Source of the DNA: Gnetum montanum
Taxonomy: Eukaryota; Streptophyta; Gnetopsida; Gnetales; Gnetaceae
Reading direction: 5' to 3'
Length of the DNA: 64,000 nt
NCBI GenBank assembly: GCA_015680685.1
Contig: MNCI01026985.1
Coordinates: forward strand, 234,993-298,992
Below are positions 34,767-46,452 of this stretch, piece after piece (the stretch's first letter is position 1; each line of letters starts with the position of its first letter). The notes below the pieces were generated by a model, which saw only the letters and a program-made list of their open reading frames with translations, was not told the DNA's origin and did no database searches. A program made the position numbers and the translations under genes.

Positions 34767-36965
34767 TTAGAATGGAGGATACCCCCCATAACTAAACGAT
34801 TGAGTATGGCTAGAACTAATAAATGGAAGGTGGGGATCCTGGGGGGGGGAAAATATTGGGACCTGGTCATACTTACCCCATTGGGGTTCACACACTTGAT
34901 TAGAGTTAACATAGTGAGGCAAGTTATAAGATGTTAATTTATAAGGAGTTGACCCACTATGGTACTTATGACCATAAGATGGTATGCAAGGATCAACATG
35001 TCTCCCCATGTTGCAATATTCATTGGGCCCCATGGTTGTTGAAGTGTTGATTGTTGGCCCAGATAGAGTAACAAGAGGCATTGAGTTTGAAGACGTAGAT
35101 GCATCATAGCATTGAACTTGTGCTAAGTTGGAGGATGCAATGGTTTCTAAACTGTGCTGTCTCTTTTTATGATCCTGCCTAAAGAAAGGATGCTTTTGAT
35201 GTTGTGGAGGGTTTCCATTACTATTGACAGTAGCAGCACAAGTAACATTCATGGGTTGGTGCTGTGGTGTAAGGCCTTCTGGCACAACTGGTGGCAATGT
35301 AGAAGAGGGTGAAGTATGAGAATATTGAGGTTGAGGAGAAGTGTAAGGCACGTGAGGTGGTGATTTTGTTGGAGAGGACATGGGTGGATATTACTTGGGA
35401 GAATGATAACGATGAGGTGAGGTAGAGGATACTGATCCCGTTGGAGAAATAGGGTGTTGAAAATAATAAGCATTTGTCATTGGGACATATGAAGGGTATG
35501 GTCTAGTTGGTGGTGGCCTCCCCCACAATTGAGGTTTTTGCCACTATGATTGAACCCAATATTTCAGTACGAAATTTGGATGTAACATTCCTCCCCAATG
35601 CTCATGTAAATGTGACAAAACTGGACATTGGCCTTTGGGGTGATCATATAGACAAACGTTACATTAATATGTGAAATTGGTAGTTGAGTTCTTATTCTTA
35701 TTATCTTCTACCCTTTGTTTAGATTGTCGTGTGGTGTCCTGTCCTATTTCTAAATTTGGCATAGTTCTTCCTCTAATAATGTTGGCATATTCTCCACATC
35801 TTTCATGTACCCAGTCCGTCATCTTATTGATCTTTGCCTCAATTTCATCTAGTGATTGTAGGATTGGAAAAGATGATTCCACCTCCTTGAAGTGAGTTGA
35901 ATTCTCCTCTTCATGATCATGGACCCTTGTTAAGTTTAGATTTTGATCCTGTTGAGAAATTTCAACATTCTCCCATTTGGCTATTTCTCCTTCTTCTTTT
36001 GCTACCTGCTTAATAAGCTCTTGGAATTCATGGGTTCGTAGCTCATATAGTTGACCTCAAGCATACATCTCTAGGATCTCCCTTGTCTCATTACGGAGTC
36101 CATCTATGATATGGTACATTAGCCTTTCCTTGGAGAACCCATGGCCTAGGAAATTATTTAACAGTGCATAATATCTTCCTAAGGCCATGTCCAAGGGTTC
36201 ATGTTGTGCTTGTTTCCACTCTTGGATTTGTCTCCTCAAGGCTGACACTCTTGCATAAGTTTGATATATTTCATTGAAGAGTTCTACCATTGTCAGCCAA
36301 CTTCGAATTGATTTTGGTTTTAAAGACCTATACCATACTTTTGCTTGGCCAACGAGTGTCATAGGAAAGGGCTTAAGTTTTTTCCACCCATTATCAATAT
36401 TGTTCCATGTACAAGCATCATAGAAGGCATGTAAATGTTGTTGCGGATCTAAATCATAGTCTCCTGAAAACTTGGAAAAGTTGTTTAAATCAAGCATGGG
36501 TAGACAACTTTCCTTACGATGCCTGTGGGCTATTCGAATAGCCTCTTGTATATGCATTAGGCTCTTAGTGGCCAACAGGGGTTCATCGTCACTAGGTAGG
36601 TTATGAGTTTGCGAGTTGGGACGATGTTGTCTTTATTCATATTGGCATTTCTGAATTTGCCCGTGGGTTCAATTTCTATTTCTACGTTGATCCCTAGAGA
36701 GATGATCATCCATGTCACGACTTAACGTTGAAGGAGTAGAGGAAGAGAAAGAGCTAGAAGACTCTTCATGACTTTTGTAAGTCTCATAATCATCCTTGGA
36801 TAAATTTTTGTTAATTATTGAGAAGGTCCCAGGTCTTATGGGCCCCCTCATTCTATGGGATGTCCCATCCTTGCTTGAGGTGTCAAAGTTGGATGACGAG
36901 AGTCCTTGTGTATCGTTGGGGTGTCTGTGAACATATGAAACTCCTGCATAAGATTGAGTACTCAA
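34767..36965 (-). pseudogene. Element B gag with Pro/Gln-rich C-terminal extension
   Basis: Frames 36965-36669 (N-terminal, Ser/Arg-rich), 36575-36057 and 35381-34767 belong together. The middle frame is a well-preserved capsid-type domain: FSGDYDLDPQQHLHAFYDAC, LVGQAKVWYRSLKPKSIRSW, YQTYARVSALRRQIQEWKQA and FSKERLMYHIIDGLRNETRE. A knuckle-like C-X2-C...HPKG lies near 35650-35620. The long low-complexity tail (SSPTKSPPHVPYTSPQPQYS onward, 204 codons open) runs directly into the post-pol region. No protease or pol follows. Stops separate the frames, so it is not translatable as one protein now. Confidence 0.8.
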
Positions 36966-37183
36966 AAATTCTCTGTTGGTTCTCTAATGAATTGCCTCAC
37001 TAGATGTTGCATTATCACTATCTTGTGAAAGAGACATGGTTGTAAATTTGTGTGTGATTTAATTGCAATTATTATTATTATCTCTCTTTTTTCTTAAAGA
37101 TATGTTGTTAATACTTTGTTATAGCGATCTTGTATGATGTAACTAATCTAAATAACTACCACCATCCCCAGCAATGGCCCCAA

Positions 37184-37990
37184 TGATGAGTGGCGAGGTA
37201 CCCCTACACTCAACCATACGAATATGAGCGTTCACGCACAATCTGGTCGAACTTCATGGACAGGCTAGTTGTGGTACCTAAATAGTTACACGTTGATCGC
37301 AGTTCGCTGTCTTCCCACCTAGACTAGTATTTGCTTTGTCACGCATGGTTTAGTCCAGAGTGAGGCGTATGATGTGATCCTAAACTAGTGCTACTCCTAG
37401 AGACAATGAAAAATAATCTTAATTAAACTAATAAGCAATAGGAAATGAAGTCTAAGCTAGCCTAAGTGCAATGAGCATCCGTTCCTTAATCGTCCGTACA
37501 CATCTTGAACATCGTGCATGACTACTACTGGGATTACCAAGCGTAGATCCTAGGTACGCTACTGGGTTACCAAGTAGTCACACTTAAATGCTCGTGATTA
37601 AGTCATGCTCATTTCGCAGTTAACAACAAGAATAGTAAATGATGGTAAAGAAATATTAACTACGAAAACAATAAATAACAATAACAATTAAATAATTAAA
37701 ACTAAGTGAATGCTGCAATGATGAAGTAATCTCAATCTTTATTGCCGATCATGTGCTTATCCAAGTACGTCACACTTGAATAAAGGTTCTGTACAATTAC
37801 AAGCATCACACTGTGGGCATGCACTTGGGAAAATATGAAAAAAAACTGCAAGAGCTTCCCTACAATTAGCCCAAAAGATGCCTAAGTGTGGCAGAAGCAC
37901 GCTTATTTATAGGCTAGAATAGATGCTGCGTAAATAAGGTTGTGTATATGGGGCCTAGTATACGCAGCCCCCGATAACCACGATTCATCA
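37184..37990 (-). repeat. Element B 5' LTR (807 bp)
   Basis: Begins TGATGAGTGG on the plus strand and ends GATTCATCA. A TATAAATA box is at about 37903-37912 (minus strand). The U3 is only ~80 bp, with one intact GTATAC at 37958-37963 and a decayed GTATAT next to it. The primer site on the inner side (37183-37165, minus strand) reads TTGGGGCCATTGCTGGGGA, tRNA-Asp type. Confidence 0.92.
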
Positions 37991-38040
37991 CTTGGGATTA
38001 TGAGACCAAGTCCTATACCACTAGGCTAACACCTCATTAT
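37991..38040 (-). repeat. SINE-like tRNA head (family 3), separated from its B box by element B
   Basis: Read on the minus strand: GTTAGCCTAGTGGTATAGG, a perfect A-box match (TAGCCTAGTGG), then ACTTGGTCTCATAATCCC. On removal of element B it joins AAGTCATAGGTTCAATTC at 32092-32074, giving A box, a CAT-type anticodon-like loop and B box at tRNA-like spacing. The head resembles an elongator tRNA-Met. It is too degenerate to be a tRNA gene, so I call it a SINE head. The ~270-bp duplicated unit may be the SINE body. Confidence 0.55.
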
Positions 38041-39375
38041 TCCAAATATTATCAATGGCTTGTTATTTAAGCTTGTCATGATAAAATAGTTAAAAAGACT
38101 TGTTAAAAGATATTACCCAATGTTTGATACTCTTTTGATCACTCTAAGGAGCAATGAATACACTTCTGAAACGAGATTTACTCAAACAACTAATTTATGA
38201 TTTGAACCTAGGAATGCTAGTTGCTTGTCAAAAAAAAAAAAAAAAAAAAGAAGATCATGTGGGAGAAAAGGTTTGGGTAATTTTTCTTAGTGTTGGCTAA
38301 AAGAGCTCTTTCATTATGTTTAATTTAGGTTTGTATAATGATTCACTAACTTTAAGTAAAATGCATTATTTTTCATTTGTTGGATTCCTGTTAAGTAATT
38401 TAACCAGTTTCTCCCTTGTTGAGCATTAAACTCCATGCCCATACAAAAGGCAAGGATCATCCTTGTGTTCTGGAAAAAAGTAGAAATTTACTTTGAAATT
38501 CCATGTATGTAATCATAAATAATTTAAATTTTATCTAGAATTCTATATAACCCCATAGCCAAGCAAAATGGTATACGTATTAACAAGTTAAATTAGAACA
38601 ATATACTATTTAGCAAGATGATCTCTAAAAATAAAATGTTGCTCTAGGTGAGACGAAATGATAAGTAACATTTTGAGAAAGTGAAAAATAGGGAATCTAT
38701 AATTTCTAATTGAATTGATCTTTTATATACATGATTATAGTCATAATGATAAGTGCAATTTTTGTCAAGAAGAAGACAACAATTTCCTATTAAATAATAT
38801 TAACAAGTTCATACCTTTTTAATATGAATAAAAAGCACACACATCTTGATTTGACTTTTATTTTATTTTGATAGAATGCTAGCCAACACTAATCATTTTA
38901 AGAGCATTAATGCTAGTTTGTTAATTGGTAATACAAAGGATCTTTAATATTAATCAATACTTTGTGATCATCCTCACTACTTATAAATAGTGGCTTGTCA
39001 ATATCGGTGGGATGACATTGTTAACATCTCATTTACAAGATTGGCATTTAGATTTAGCATGATGCGTAACTTATAACGGTGATTTAATGCACAACGAAAC
39101 ATAAAACATCATAAAACGAAAATCATTGTATGAAAGAAAAGGGGCGGTTACACTAGGTTAAAATAAAAATGATAAGGGAGTAAACACTAGATGCCCTGTT
39201 ACAGGCAATTTTCCAAAGTCTTTAAAATAAGAGCAGCCTCTGCTGATTTAGATTAAGATGAGAAAAACATGCAATTTAAGCGACAATAACTGCGATCTTG
39301 CTTCCTTAGCTGTTCCACACAACACAGAGACACTGAGACACTGAAATACATATGATATAGAAAGATCTTCTTGAA
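38041..39375. other. 3' flank of the RLP pseudogene (duplicated at 11265-15332)
   Basis: No gene. About 38290-39230 is the partner of the duplicated flank near 13690-15330. A ~20-nt A tract at 38229-38249 interrupts it on the left. I do not treat the tract as a retroposon tail because no matching target duplication was seen. Confidence 0.55.
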
Positions 39376-42254
39376 TCAGGACAGAACCTTCATCCTGGCA
39401 AGGACCATTAGAACGGAGAAATGAGTGGAGTAGATAATTCTGTCAAACACTGCAAAACACCTGCTTCTCACTGCATGGAATGACAGCAAAATCATCACAA
39501 TTGCAAATCCAAATCCAAAACCCAATCCACATGCTAGCCAATATAGTAGATAATGCAGATCATCATTAGAACCCATTGCTTTTACGCCAAGGCTGTTATT
39601 ATTCTTTTCATCTGAACATGTTTTATTAATCTGAAATCCACACAAACCTGGATTATCAGCAAAAGAAGATGCTGGATACGTTTCAAAGTGGGCTTCATCT
39701 GGGATCCTTCCTGTGAGATTGTTGTGAGACAAACACACATCACCCAGCATGGACAGGCATGACAATTCTAGAGGAATTTCTCCGTTAAGATCATTGTTTG
39801 AAAGATCAAGAGAGTCCAACTCTGAGAGCCAAAGACTTCGGAATCTTTCCGTTGAAGTGGTTGTATGACATGTTCAAAATTTTCAACCCCTTGAGCACAA
39901 TGCCATCTGGAATTTCACCAGTGAGCTGATTGTTGGAAACATCTATGTATTTCATTAGAGTTATACCATTTTGATTATACGAATATAAGATCCCTTTGTT
40001 GTTAAGCTTCACCTCGATAGTTATATTGACTATATAATATGAATCTGGGACCATTGCTAGGTAATACAACTCAAGAAAACTGACGTCGACATTTCTTTGG
40101 GAATTCATGACTGTTAAACTCTCAAAACTGGTAGGAAGAAAGCCGGACAGTTTATTGGATGAAAGGTCCAATATGTGAAGATTTTGCAGCATCAACAACT
40201 CTCGAGGGAATTGCCCTTCAAAACTATTTGAGCTCAAAATTAGTACCCTTAATTCACTTAGCTTTCCAATCCATGCAGGAACAGAACCATGCAAGCTATT
40301 ATTTCCAAGATCCAGGATCTCTAATTCTGAACAATTTAAAAGATATGGAATTGCACCTGAATGATTACTATTAAGGCGTAGGTCCACCAGCTTTGTCATA
40401 TCTCGTAAAAGAGTTAGCTCTCCCTGCAATTCATTTTGGCCCACTGGATTAACCTTCAGTCCTTCACTATATCAACCCATGGGACCAATCCACTGACATT
40501 ATTGCATGCCAAATATATGCTTGTCCCGTCCTGAAGATCGGTGAAGGACGGAAGAGACCCACTGAATGGATTATTGGACAGAATGATTTCCTCTATATGA
40601 GGAGGAAAGTAAAATGGCAGCGAACCATACAACTTGTTACTGCTTAAATCGAGAATCTCCAGCTTTCTCATACTTCTCATATCTGAAGGGATGAACCCCG
40701 TAAACTTGTTTAATGATAAATCTAGGAAACTGAGATTCTGAAATTTCCATATCCAAGATGGTATACTTCCAACAAAATTATTGCCCGATAATGAAAGAAA
40801 AACCAACCAAAGACGGATGGTGAGCAACAGATAAAGGAAAACCCCCTTTTCATATTGCAGGTGTTCAAAGATAGGAATTGCAGTTGCATCCTTTGATGAA
40901 ATTCACGGTAAGAGAGTTATGAGAAAGACTTAGTCCTTTAAGGTGGGTACAATCTTTAAGAACTGAAAGGGAAAATGTTCCAGTTAGGCAATTTGAAGAC
41001 AAGTCAACATATATTAACCTTGTAAGCAGGGAAATGAACGAGGGGATGAGGCCGTTCAATTGATTATCATGGAGAAGCAGTTCCTTGAGTCTAGTGAGAT
41101 TTCCTAGACAAGAGGGAATAATTCCATTTAATGCATTTTCAGAAAGATCCAGATATTCTAGAGATGTGAGATTTCCTAGACAAGAGAGAATAATTCCATT
41201 TAATGCATTTTCAGAAAGATCCAGATATTCTAGAGATGTGAGATTTCCTAGACAAGAGGGAATAATTCCATTTAATGCATTGTTGGAAAGATCCAGATAT
41301 TCCAGAGATGTGAGATAGCAGAATGACCTTGGGAATTGGCCTTGGAGGTTGTTGCCGCTGAGATCCAAGTATGAAATGAGAGAAGAAAAGGTATGGGTGG
41401 GAATGAAATTAGATATGTTGGCAGATGACACTGAGAGGTGAACCAGGGAGCTCATATTTGCAACAATGTTAAAAATTCAACTACCAGAGAAATCGTTGTA
41501 ATCCAGAGAGAGATGAGTGAGAGAAGTAAGATTTTTGAGGCAACTAGGCAGTGGTCCTGTAAGACTAGAAGAGGTCAGGCTGAGAATTTGAAGATGGTGC
41601 AGTTTACAAATGGAGTTGGCCCAATTACTGCTGTTATCCAGGGGTATCTCATCTAATTTCAGGTCTTCCAGGTTTGACAAAGATAGCAGAGCCTTAGTGG
41701 GGAACTTGGGTGGGCCAGTAGTAATAAACTGATCATCAGCAGAAATGAAATATGAAACAGGAGAGATCCAACACTTTCGAAGTGTGAAGATTCCCTAATT
41801 GCAATGGAATAACATTTGAGGGCAACAAAATGCCTGACAAATTCAAAAATACCAAATGGGAAAGGCCACCCACCTCTGGAGGAATTGAGATGGTCGCTGA
41901 AGACAGACCAAGTATAGAATCTGAATAAAAATTGCCACTGAGATCAAGGTAGTGAAGGTTGTGCAGCTTGGAAATGGTTGACAGAATCTCTGAAGGGTCA
42001 ACATTTCTGTTTCTGAGAAGCCGAGAGTAGCTGAGAGACAAAGCAACAACATGATTAGTGACGTTATCGCATGAGACTCCTTTCCATTTGCAGCAATTTG
42101 GGTTGGACCCACTATTTCACGATGACAGTGCTTGCCTTGTATCATTCACTGCCGCTTTGAATTGCAGAAGAATCCTTTGTTCGCTTGCAATGCATTGAAT
42201 TTGCGTTGCATATTGCACAAAGTAGAGGCACAAAAGAGTGAGCATGTGTGCCAT
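39376..42254 (-). pseudogene. LRR receptor-like protein (RLP) pseudogene, nearly full length
   Basis: Plant RLPs are plasma-membrane receptors with extracellular LRRs and no kinase, often in immunity or development. The ATG at 42254 gives a signal peptide (MAHMLTLLCLYFVQYATQIQ). The N-cap follows (RILLQFKAAVNDTRQALSS, stop, NSGSNPNCCKWKGVSCDNV), then 20 or so LRRs including a recent triplication (41096-41311). The island (NVDVSFLELYYLAMVPDSYY, VKLNNKGILYSYNQNG) precedes the last LRRs, the C-cap (NPGLCGFQINKTC) and a transmembrane helix (YWLACGLGFGFGFAIVMILL), with a 30-residue tail ending at 39376. It is disabled by a stop at 42117-42119 in the N-cap (Trp codon to TGA), a stop near 41478 and frame changes near 41745, 40880, 40450 and 39815. 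The length is otherwise normal and no intron is needed. Confidence 0.93.
41096..41311 (-). repeat. 72-bp LRR unit in three tandem copies
   Basis: Units at 41096-41167, 41168-41239 and 41240-41311 differ at only a few bases and each encode one 24-residue LRR of the form TSLEYLDLSENALNGI plus PSCLGNL. The phase is exact (72 = 24 codons), so the array kept the frame when it expanded. Confidence 0.97.
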
Positions 42255-42371
42255 GGCTGAAGCATGATGCTGGTAACCCATACCCTATACTAACAACTTA
42301 AGCTATCGCTGGATGGAGGGATTGCTTTGCTTGCTTGCTTGATGTTGGAGAGAAGAGATGCAAGTAAATAT

Positions 42372-42381
42372 GTATATAGTA
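42372..42381 (-). promoter_or_regulatory. Probable TATA box of the RLP pseudogene
   Basis: The minus strand reads ACTATATACA about 120 bp upstream of the ATG at 42254, a typical distance for a plant TATA box and short leader. No other core element was assigned. Confidence 0.4.
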
Positions 42382-42789
42382 TGCCTTAGGCAGACGTGCT
42401 GTCTGCGCAGGGAGAAGTTCCTGCTTATTGCATTTGTTGACCGGGAGAAGTTTCTTAAAAAAGATTCCAGACTTTCTAAAAGTAAGCAGATGCTAGCAAA
42501 GCAAGAAAGTAGTGAGAAATTTCTAGGAAGGTAGGAAACATAGCTTTCTCGAAAAACATTTTAAAAGCAAACAATACATTTAAGTTTCTGAGACGGATTT
42601 TAGCCGTCTTGTCATTGCAATTACAGTTTATTCACACTGCAGATTCTACCCATCCATGACCTATCACTCCAACATACATTGGAATATGACTAATGTTTAC
42701 AAAGACAACCATGGAAACGTGGAGGAATTTTGACCATCGACACCGATTTCACAGGATCAATAATAATCACAATTGCAGACTGCAACTGA

Positions 42790-43125
42790 CGAAAAATAAG
42801 CATCTCTACTGAACGGTATGCCTCTACCGACCGACCTTTTGCTTTGGCTCAACATTCCACCCCCGCTGCCACGAAGAAGCCACATCCATTAACCGCAAAG
42901 AAACTCCGCAATTTTCGCGACTTCCATGCTGCGTACACGTCGGTTGACAGCGACCTGAAGTACTTTCCTGCAACTTTCCACGCGAACATTCCACCGGACG
43001 TACAAAGTCTATTTTACGTTAAGTCTTTTTTATCTATTTTTAATTATTGGTATGGACAGGCACTTAGAATTTTTTACAAAGCCAAACTTTCACAAGAACT
43101 ATGGTGTATGGTGTATGTATAATGC
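42790..43125 (+). other. Unassigned GC-richer open frame upstream of the RLP
   Basis: A frame open from about 42815 to 43122 contains AQHSTPAATKKPHPLTAKKL, then RNFRDFHAAYTSVDSDLKYF. Codon-like composition is limited to about 42820-43020. The remainder is AT-rich and looks like read-through. I recognise no family. It may be a short exon or duplicated RLP flank, since about 42765-42910 has a diverged copy near 3805-3960. Confidence 0.25.
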
Positions 43126-43748
43126 ATGCTATCATGTATGGTCATACATAGGAATTAAGGCACAATGGAAATACTTCCAAAAGAATGATAAACATACAAT
43201 ATTTACATAGACAACTTAGCCAAACAATAAAAAACTTGCAATTTAAAGTATAATAAAAATACACAATGCTAATGTTGATTATTATGATATAATAATAGAC
43301 AATAAAATGATAATATACATCAACATTTACAAATTCCTTTAATAGTTTCTATTTCTTTTTCATACATGACATCATGAATATCTATTTTCTTATATATGAA
43401 GTTAAATTTAAGGGGTTCTATGAAACCATCATCATTATGTGTTGTCACAATAAAATTGGGTTAGCCACATAAGTTCTCTTTCCATTAACTTTTGAAAAGA
43501 TAAACCCATCTTTAAAAATTAAAATAAAAAATCCAAAAAATTGTTCAATGTTGCTTCTTATTCTTGCCTCCACTTACAGGTATGGCAATAATAGAGTAGC
43601 ATTGTGGTGGGACCCTTTTGTTTAGTGTTTCACATCTACCCTGCTACCTTGCTACCCTGCTCTGTGCGCACGAGTTGTGCTACCAGCCCTAAGTTGTCTT
43701 GCCATAGAAATAAATAAATATTGCTTCTTATTTTTTTTCTTATAAACA

Positions 43749-43951
43749 CACTCAAAATAGTTAGGGACCACCACTTGGAGTGAGCATAAGGTGCTTGTTT
43801 CTCAAGTCATAAGACATGGGTTTGAGCTTGGGTACATCCACTCAAAAGAGGTTAGGCTTTCGCTCATCTATTGACACTCCCAAGACTTTGCTTTAGTGGG
43901 ATGTGCATTGTACCTCTAGGTGATGATCAACAACGGCACTCAAAATAGTTA
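43749..43951 (+). mobile_element. tRNA-derived SINE, family 1, with perfect 15-bp target duplication
   Basis: The body at 43764-43936 (173 bp) is bracketed by CACTCAAAATAGTTA on both sides (43749-43763 and 43937-43951). It contains GAGCATAAGGTGCTTG (A-box region) and CATGGGTTTGAGCTTGGG (B-box region) about 35 nt apart. The family-specific body is shared with 7930-8084 (CCACTCAAA...GAGGTTAGGCT). No coding capacity. Transposition would depend on LINE enzymes. Confidence 0.9.
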
Positions 43952-44739
43952 CTTATCAAGTCATCTTTTAAGAGTTCAGTTTAATAAGGTGAATGAATGG
44001 TGTATATTGTTTTTCAAGGATCTTTGCCTTTGAGCTTTAGCTATTAATGTTTGTAATTTTTTTTAACTATATGTCTTTGATATTACAAGACGATTTCTAA
44101 ATTTGAGATATCATACAATATGTTCTAATTTATAGAAAATATGGAGTTGACTGCCATCTTTCCATGGTCACGTTTATTAGTCTTTATTTAAAATAAAAAA
44201 AGACATAATAAGTAATTGAGCTTTTCAAAGCTATTATTTCTTAATATGTCTTTATAATATTGGATTTTAGGTTGAGGTCCCTTCTCATTTCCCAACTATG
44301 ATTGTTATCTATGGATAACAATTCACATAAACCTTTTAAACCACAAAGTTTTCTAGGTCACAAGTTCGATTCCAATGGGCAATATTAAGTTATGGATTTT
44401 AAAAATAAAATTTTACAAGGAATTCTAAAACTATTTTGTTTGACAAATCCAAAAGGTTTTAGTCAACTTAATTAAAAAATTCATTTTTCATTTAATTAAC
44501 CATGGTTAACAAACCAATGTTATCCATTTAAATAGCCAAACTCTTTCTGACTACAAAAATTAGATGACTTAACCATAATGAATCACAAAACAATAATATA
44601 AGATTAAGATAAATATGTCCTGTTGTACTATATAAGCTTACTTTAAAAGCTTAAAATATGGCTATTTTTTAAGAAAATGATAAAATACTCATTTAGCCAT
44701 GTAAATGGTATAACATTAGCAACAACCATTATTCATATT
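43952..44739. other. Non-coding stretch left of element C
   Basis: AT-rich, no gene. A lone B-box-like AAGTTCGATTCC near 44362 lacks a convincing A box and is not called. The 5 bp before element C are ATATT (44735-44739). The matching target duplication would lie beyond the window. Confidence 0.5.
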
Positions 44740-46433
44740 TGATGAGTTGCAGTTCTGTTGGCTATGTCGACAAGGCCTCATTAATGCAGCCTCATCGATG
44801 AGGCCTAGTCAACACATCATATCATGCGGCGACGAGGCCCCATCGACATAGTGTCTATGTTCAGTTATAAATATGGGGCCATCAGCCACATTTATAGCAA
44901 TAGAGATTTTTTAGTAGTGAAGTTCTTGCAGTTTGTTTATTTGAGAGTTAGAATTTTTCTCCCAAGTACCTGCAACAAGAGTCATTGAGTGTGCAGATCT
45001 TTATTTGAGCATTATTGTACCTAAGCACAATAATGTATGCAGCAATAAAGACGAAATTTTTGATAAACCTTGCAGCACTTTGAATATATTAAATATTTTA
45101 TTGATGCATTTAATGTTTTCAATTATCTATTAAATGTTTCCAGTAATTAAGTTAATGAGGCAACAAAGCAAGATAGATTAAACACATAAGTACAACCACT
45201 TCAAGCATAGCACGTATTCACTTGGTAATCCCAATAATGTTATTGCTTGGTATGCCCAGTAGCATAGTGCTTGGTCACCTAGGAATGAATACGTTGGTGA
45301 TGAGTCATGATAACGTATCTGCGATATCGCGTACGCGATATCGGGGCCTGACTCATTGCCTATAAATAAGAGGTGGGTGCACTTGGTTTACATAGTTCAT
45401 CTTAGTTCCTTACCCAAACTCTTGCCTTTTTCCCTTTCTAGAGATAGAATTATTTTTGAGTGCCCATAGTAGGAGTCATAAAGTGAATGGATTTTTATTT
45501 AAGCATTGTGTACCTAAGCACACCTTGTGTACGACAATAAAGACGAACTTTGTGATAAACTTTGCAACATTCAGAATAGATTAATTAATGTTAATTACTA
45601 TTACTTAATGCTTCATTAGTTAATTAATGTTTTCTCTCTCACCCTGCAACTCTCCTAAGTAAGCACACTTAGTATGACCACTTCGAGCATGTGTGTAACA
45701 CTTGGTAACTCAGTAATGATTAGCGTTTGGTAATCCCAGTAATGTTGCACTGGTTCAGGATGTGTACGGCAAGTGAGAATGGATGCTGATGTTAGGACTA
45801 GTTAAAGCATAGTTAGGTTGTTAAATTAAAATTAGTTACTTAGTTATCTCTCTCCTCCCTTTGTAGCACTAGGACATAAAAACATAAAAACTAAGAAAAT
45901 CATGTACCTCAAGTTTAGTTAACTATGCAATTGTGCTATACAAGTAAGCTTGGGAAGACAGTGATTAATCAACCCATCCTTGTTTCACAAAGGTGCGTAA
46001 GCACTTAGTCCTTGGAATTCAACCGGATTATGCATGTATGCTCGTATTCGTATGGTTGAGCATAGGGATACCTTGCTGCTCATTAGTGGGTTTAGGACAT
46101 GTACAGAAAGGTGGACCAGATGCTTACGTTAAGACTAGTTAGATATTAGTTAATTAGTTAAATTAAATTAGTTAGTCCAACTACTTTATTTTCCTTTAAG
46201 CACCAAAACCATAAAATAAAAAATCATAAAAATCAGATACCTCAATTACACTTAGTCATACTAGTGTACGTCACAAGTGTGATTGGGAAGACAATGAACA
46301 ACCTTAAAGTAAGATTCACTTCCTAGAAGACTAGTGCATCAGAAACTACAAAGTCCACGAATTTTGACTGAATTGTGTGTGAGCGCTTTGTGATTCATAT
46401 GGTTGGGCATAGGGGATACCTCACTGCTCATCA
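44740..46433 (+). repeat. Element C 5' LTR, interrupted by a solo LTR
   Basis: Starts TGATGAGTTGC and ends ACTGCTCATCA. The U3 contains GTCGAC- and ATCGAT-type palindromic words and GAGGCCTAGTCAAC. The TATA box is TATAAATA at 44866-44873. A 788-bp LTR sits inside it at 45298-46085. Confidence 0.88.
45298..46085 (+). mobile_element. Solo LTR (D-like) nested in element C's 5' LTR
   Basis: Begins TGATGAGTCATG and ends TGCTCATTA (terminal CA changed to TA). It is flanked by GTTGG (45293-45297) and GTGGG (46086-46090), a 5-bp target duplication with one mismatch. The U3 carries a perfect 22-bp palindrome at 45322-45343. The TATA box is at 45361-45368. No internal region remains, so it arose by LTR-LTR recombination. 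Confidence 0.88.
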
Positions 46434-46452
46434 TTGGCACCGTTTCTAGGGA
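46434..46452 (+). promoter_or_regulatory. Element C primer-binding site (tRNA-Asp type)
   Basis: TTGGCACCGTTTCTAGGGA directly follows the 5' LTR. It matches the tRNA-Asp complement TGGCGCCGTTGCCGGGGA with a few changes. Confidence 0.75.

Larger units (their letters stand above)
32093..37990 (-). mobile_element. Element B: non-autonomous Ty3/gypsy LTR element (gag only)
   Basis: A 5.9-kb minus-orientation element bounded by LTRs and a perfect 5-bp target duplication CTTGG (32088-32092 and 37991-37995). In element order it has the 5' LTR (37990-37184), a tRNA-Asp-type primer site, gag with a Pro/Gln/Ser-rich extension, a direct junction to the post-pol region near 34800, the two ends of the extra ORF, a PPT-like tract (ATAGAGGTA on the minus strand at 32797-32805) and the 3' LTR. 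Protease, RT, RNase H and integrase are all missing. Confidence 0.92.

Noticed and set aside
37991-38040. True tRNA-Met gene
   Set aside because: The tRNA-like head lacks a pairing acceptor stem and is split by element B, so it is a SINE head at most.
21073-38040. One large composite transposon bounded by the ~270-bp repeats
   Set aside because: Each LTR element has its own perfect 5-bp target duplication, so the repeats are a pre-existing tandem duplication.
38229-38250. ~20-nt A tract as a retroposon poly(A) tail
   Set aside because: No target duplication or retroposon body was found. Treated as a simple repeat.
44335-44395. B-box-like AAGTTCGATTCC suggesting another SINE or tRNA
   Set aside because: No credible A box at the right distance and no target duplication.
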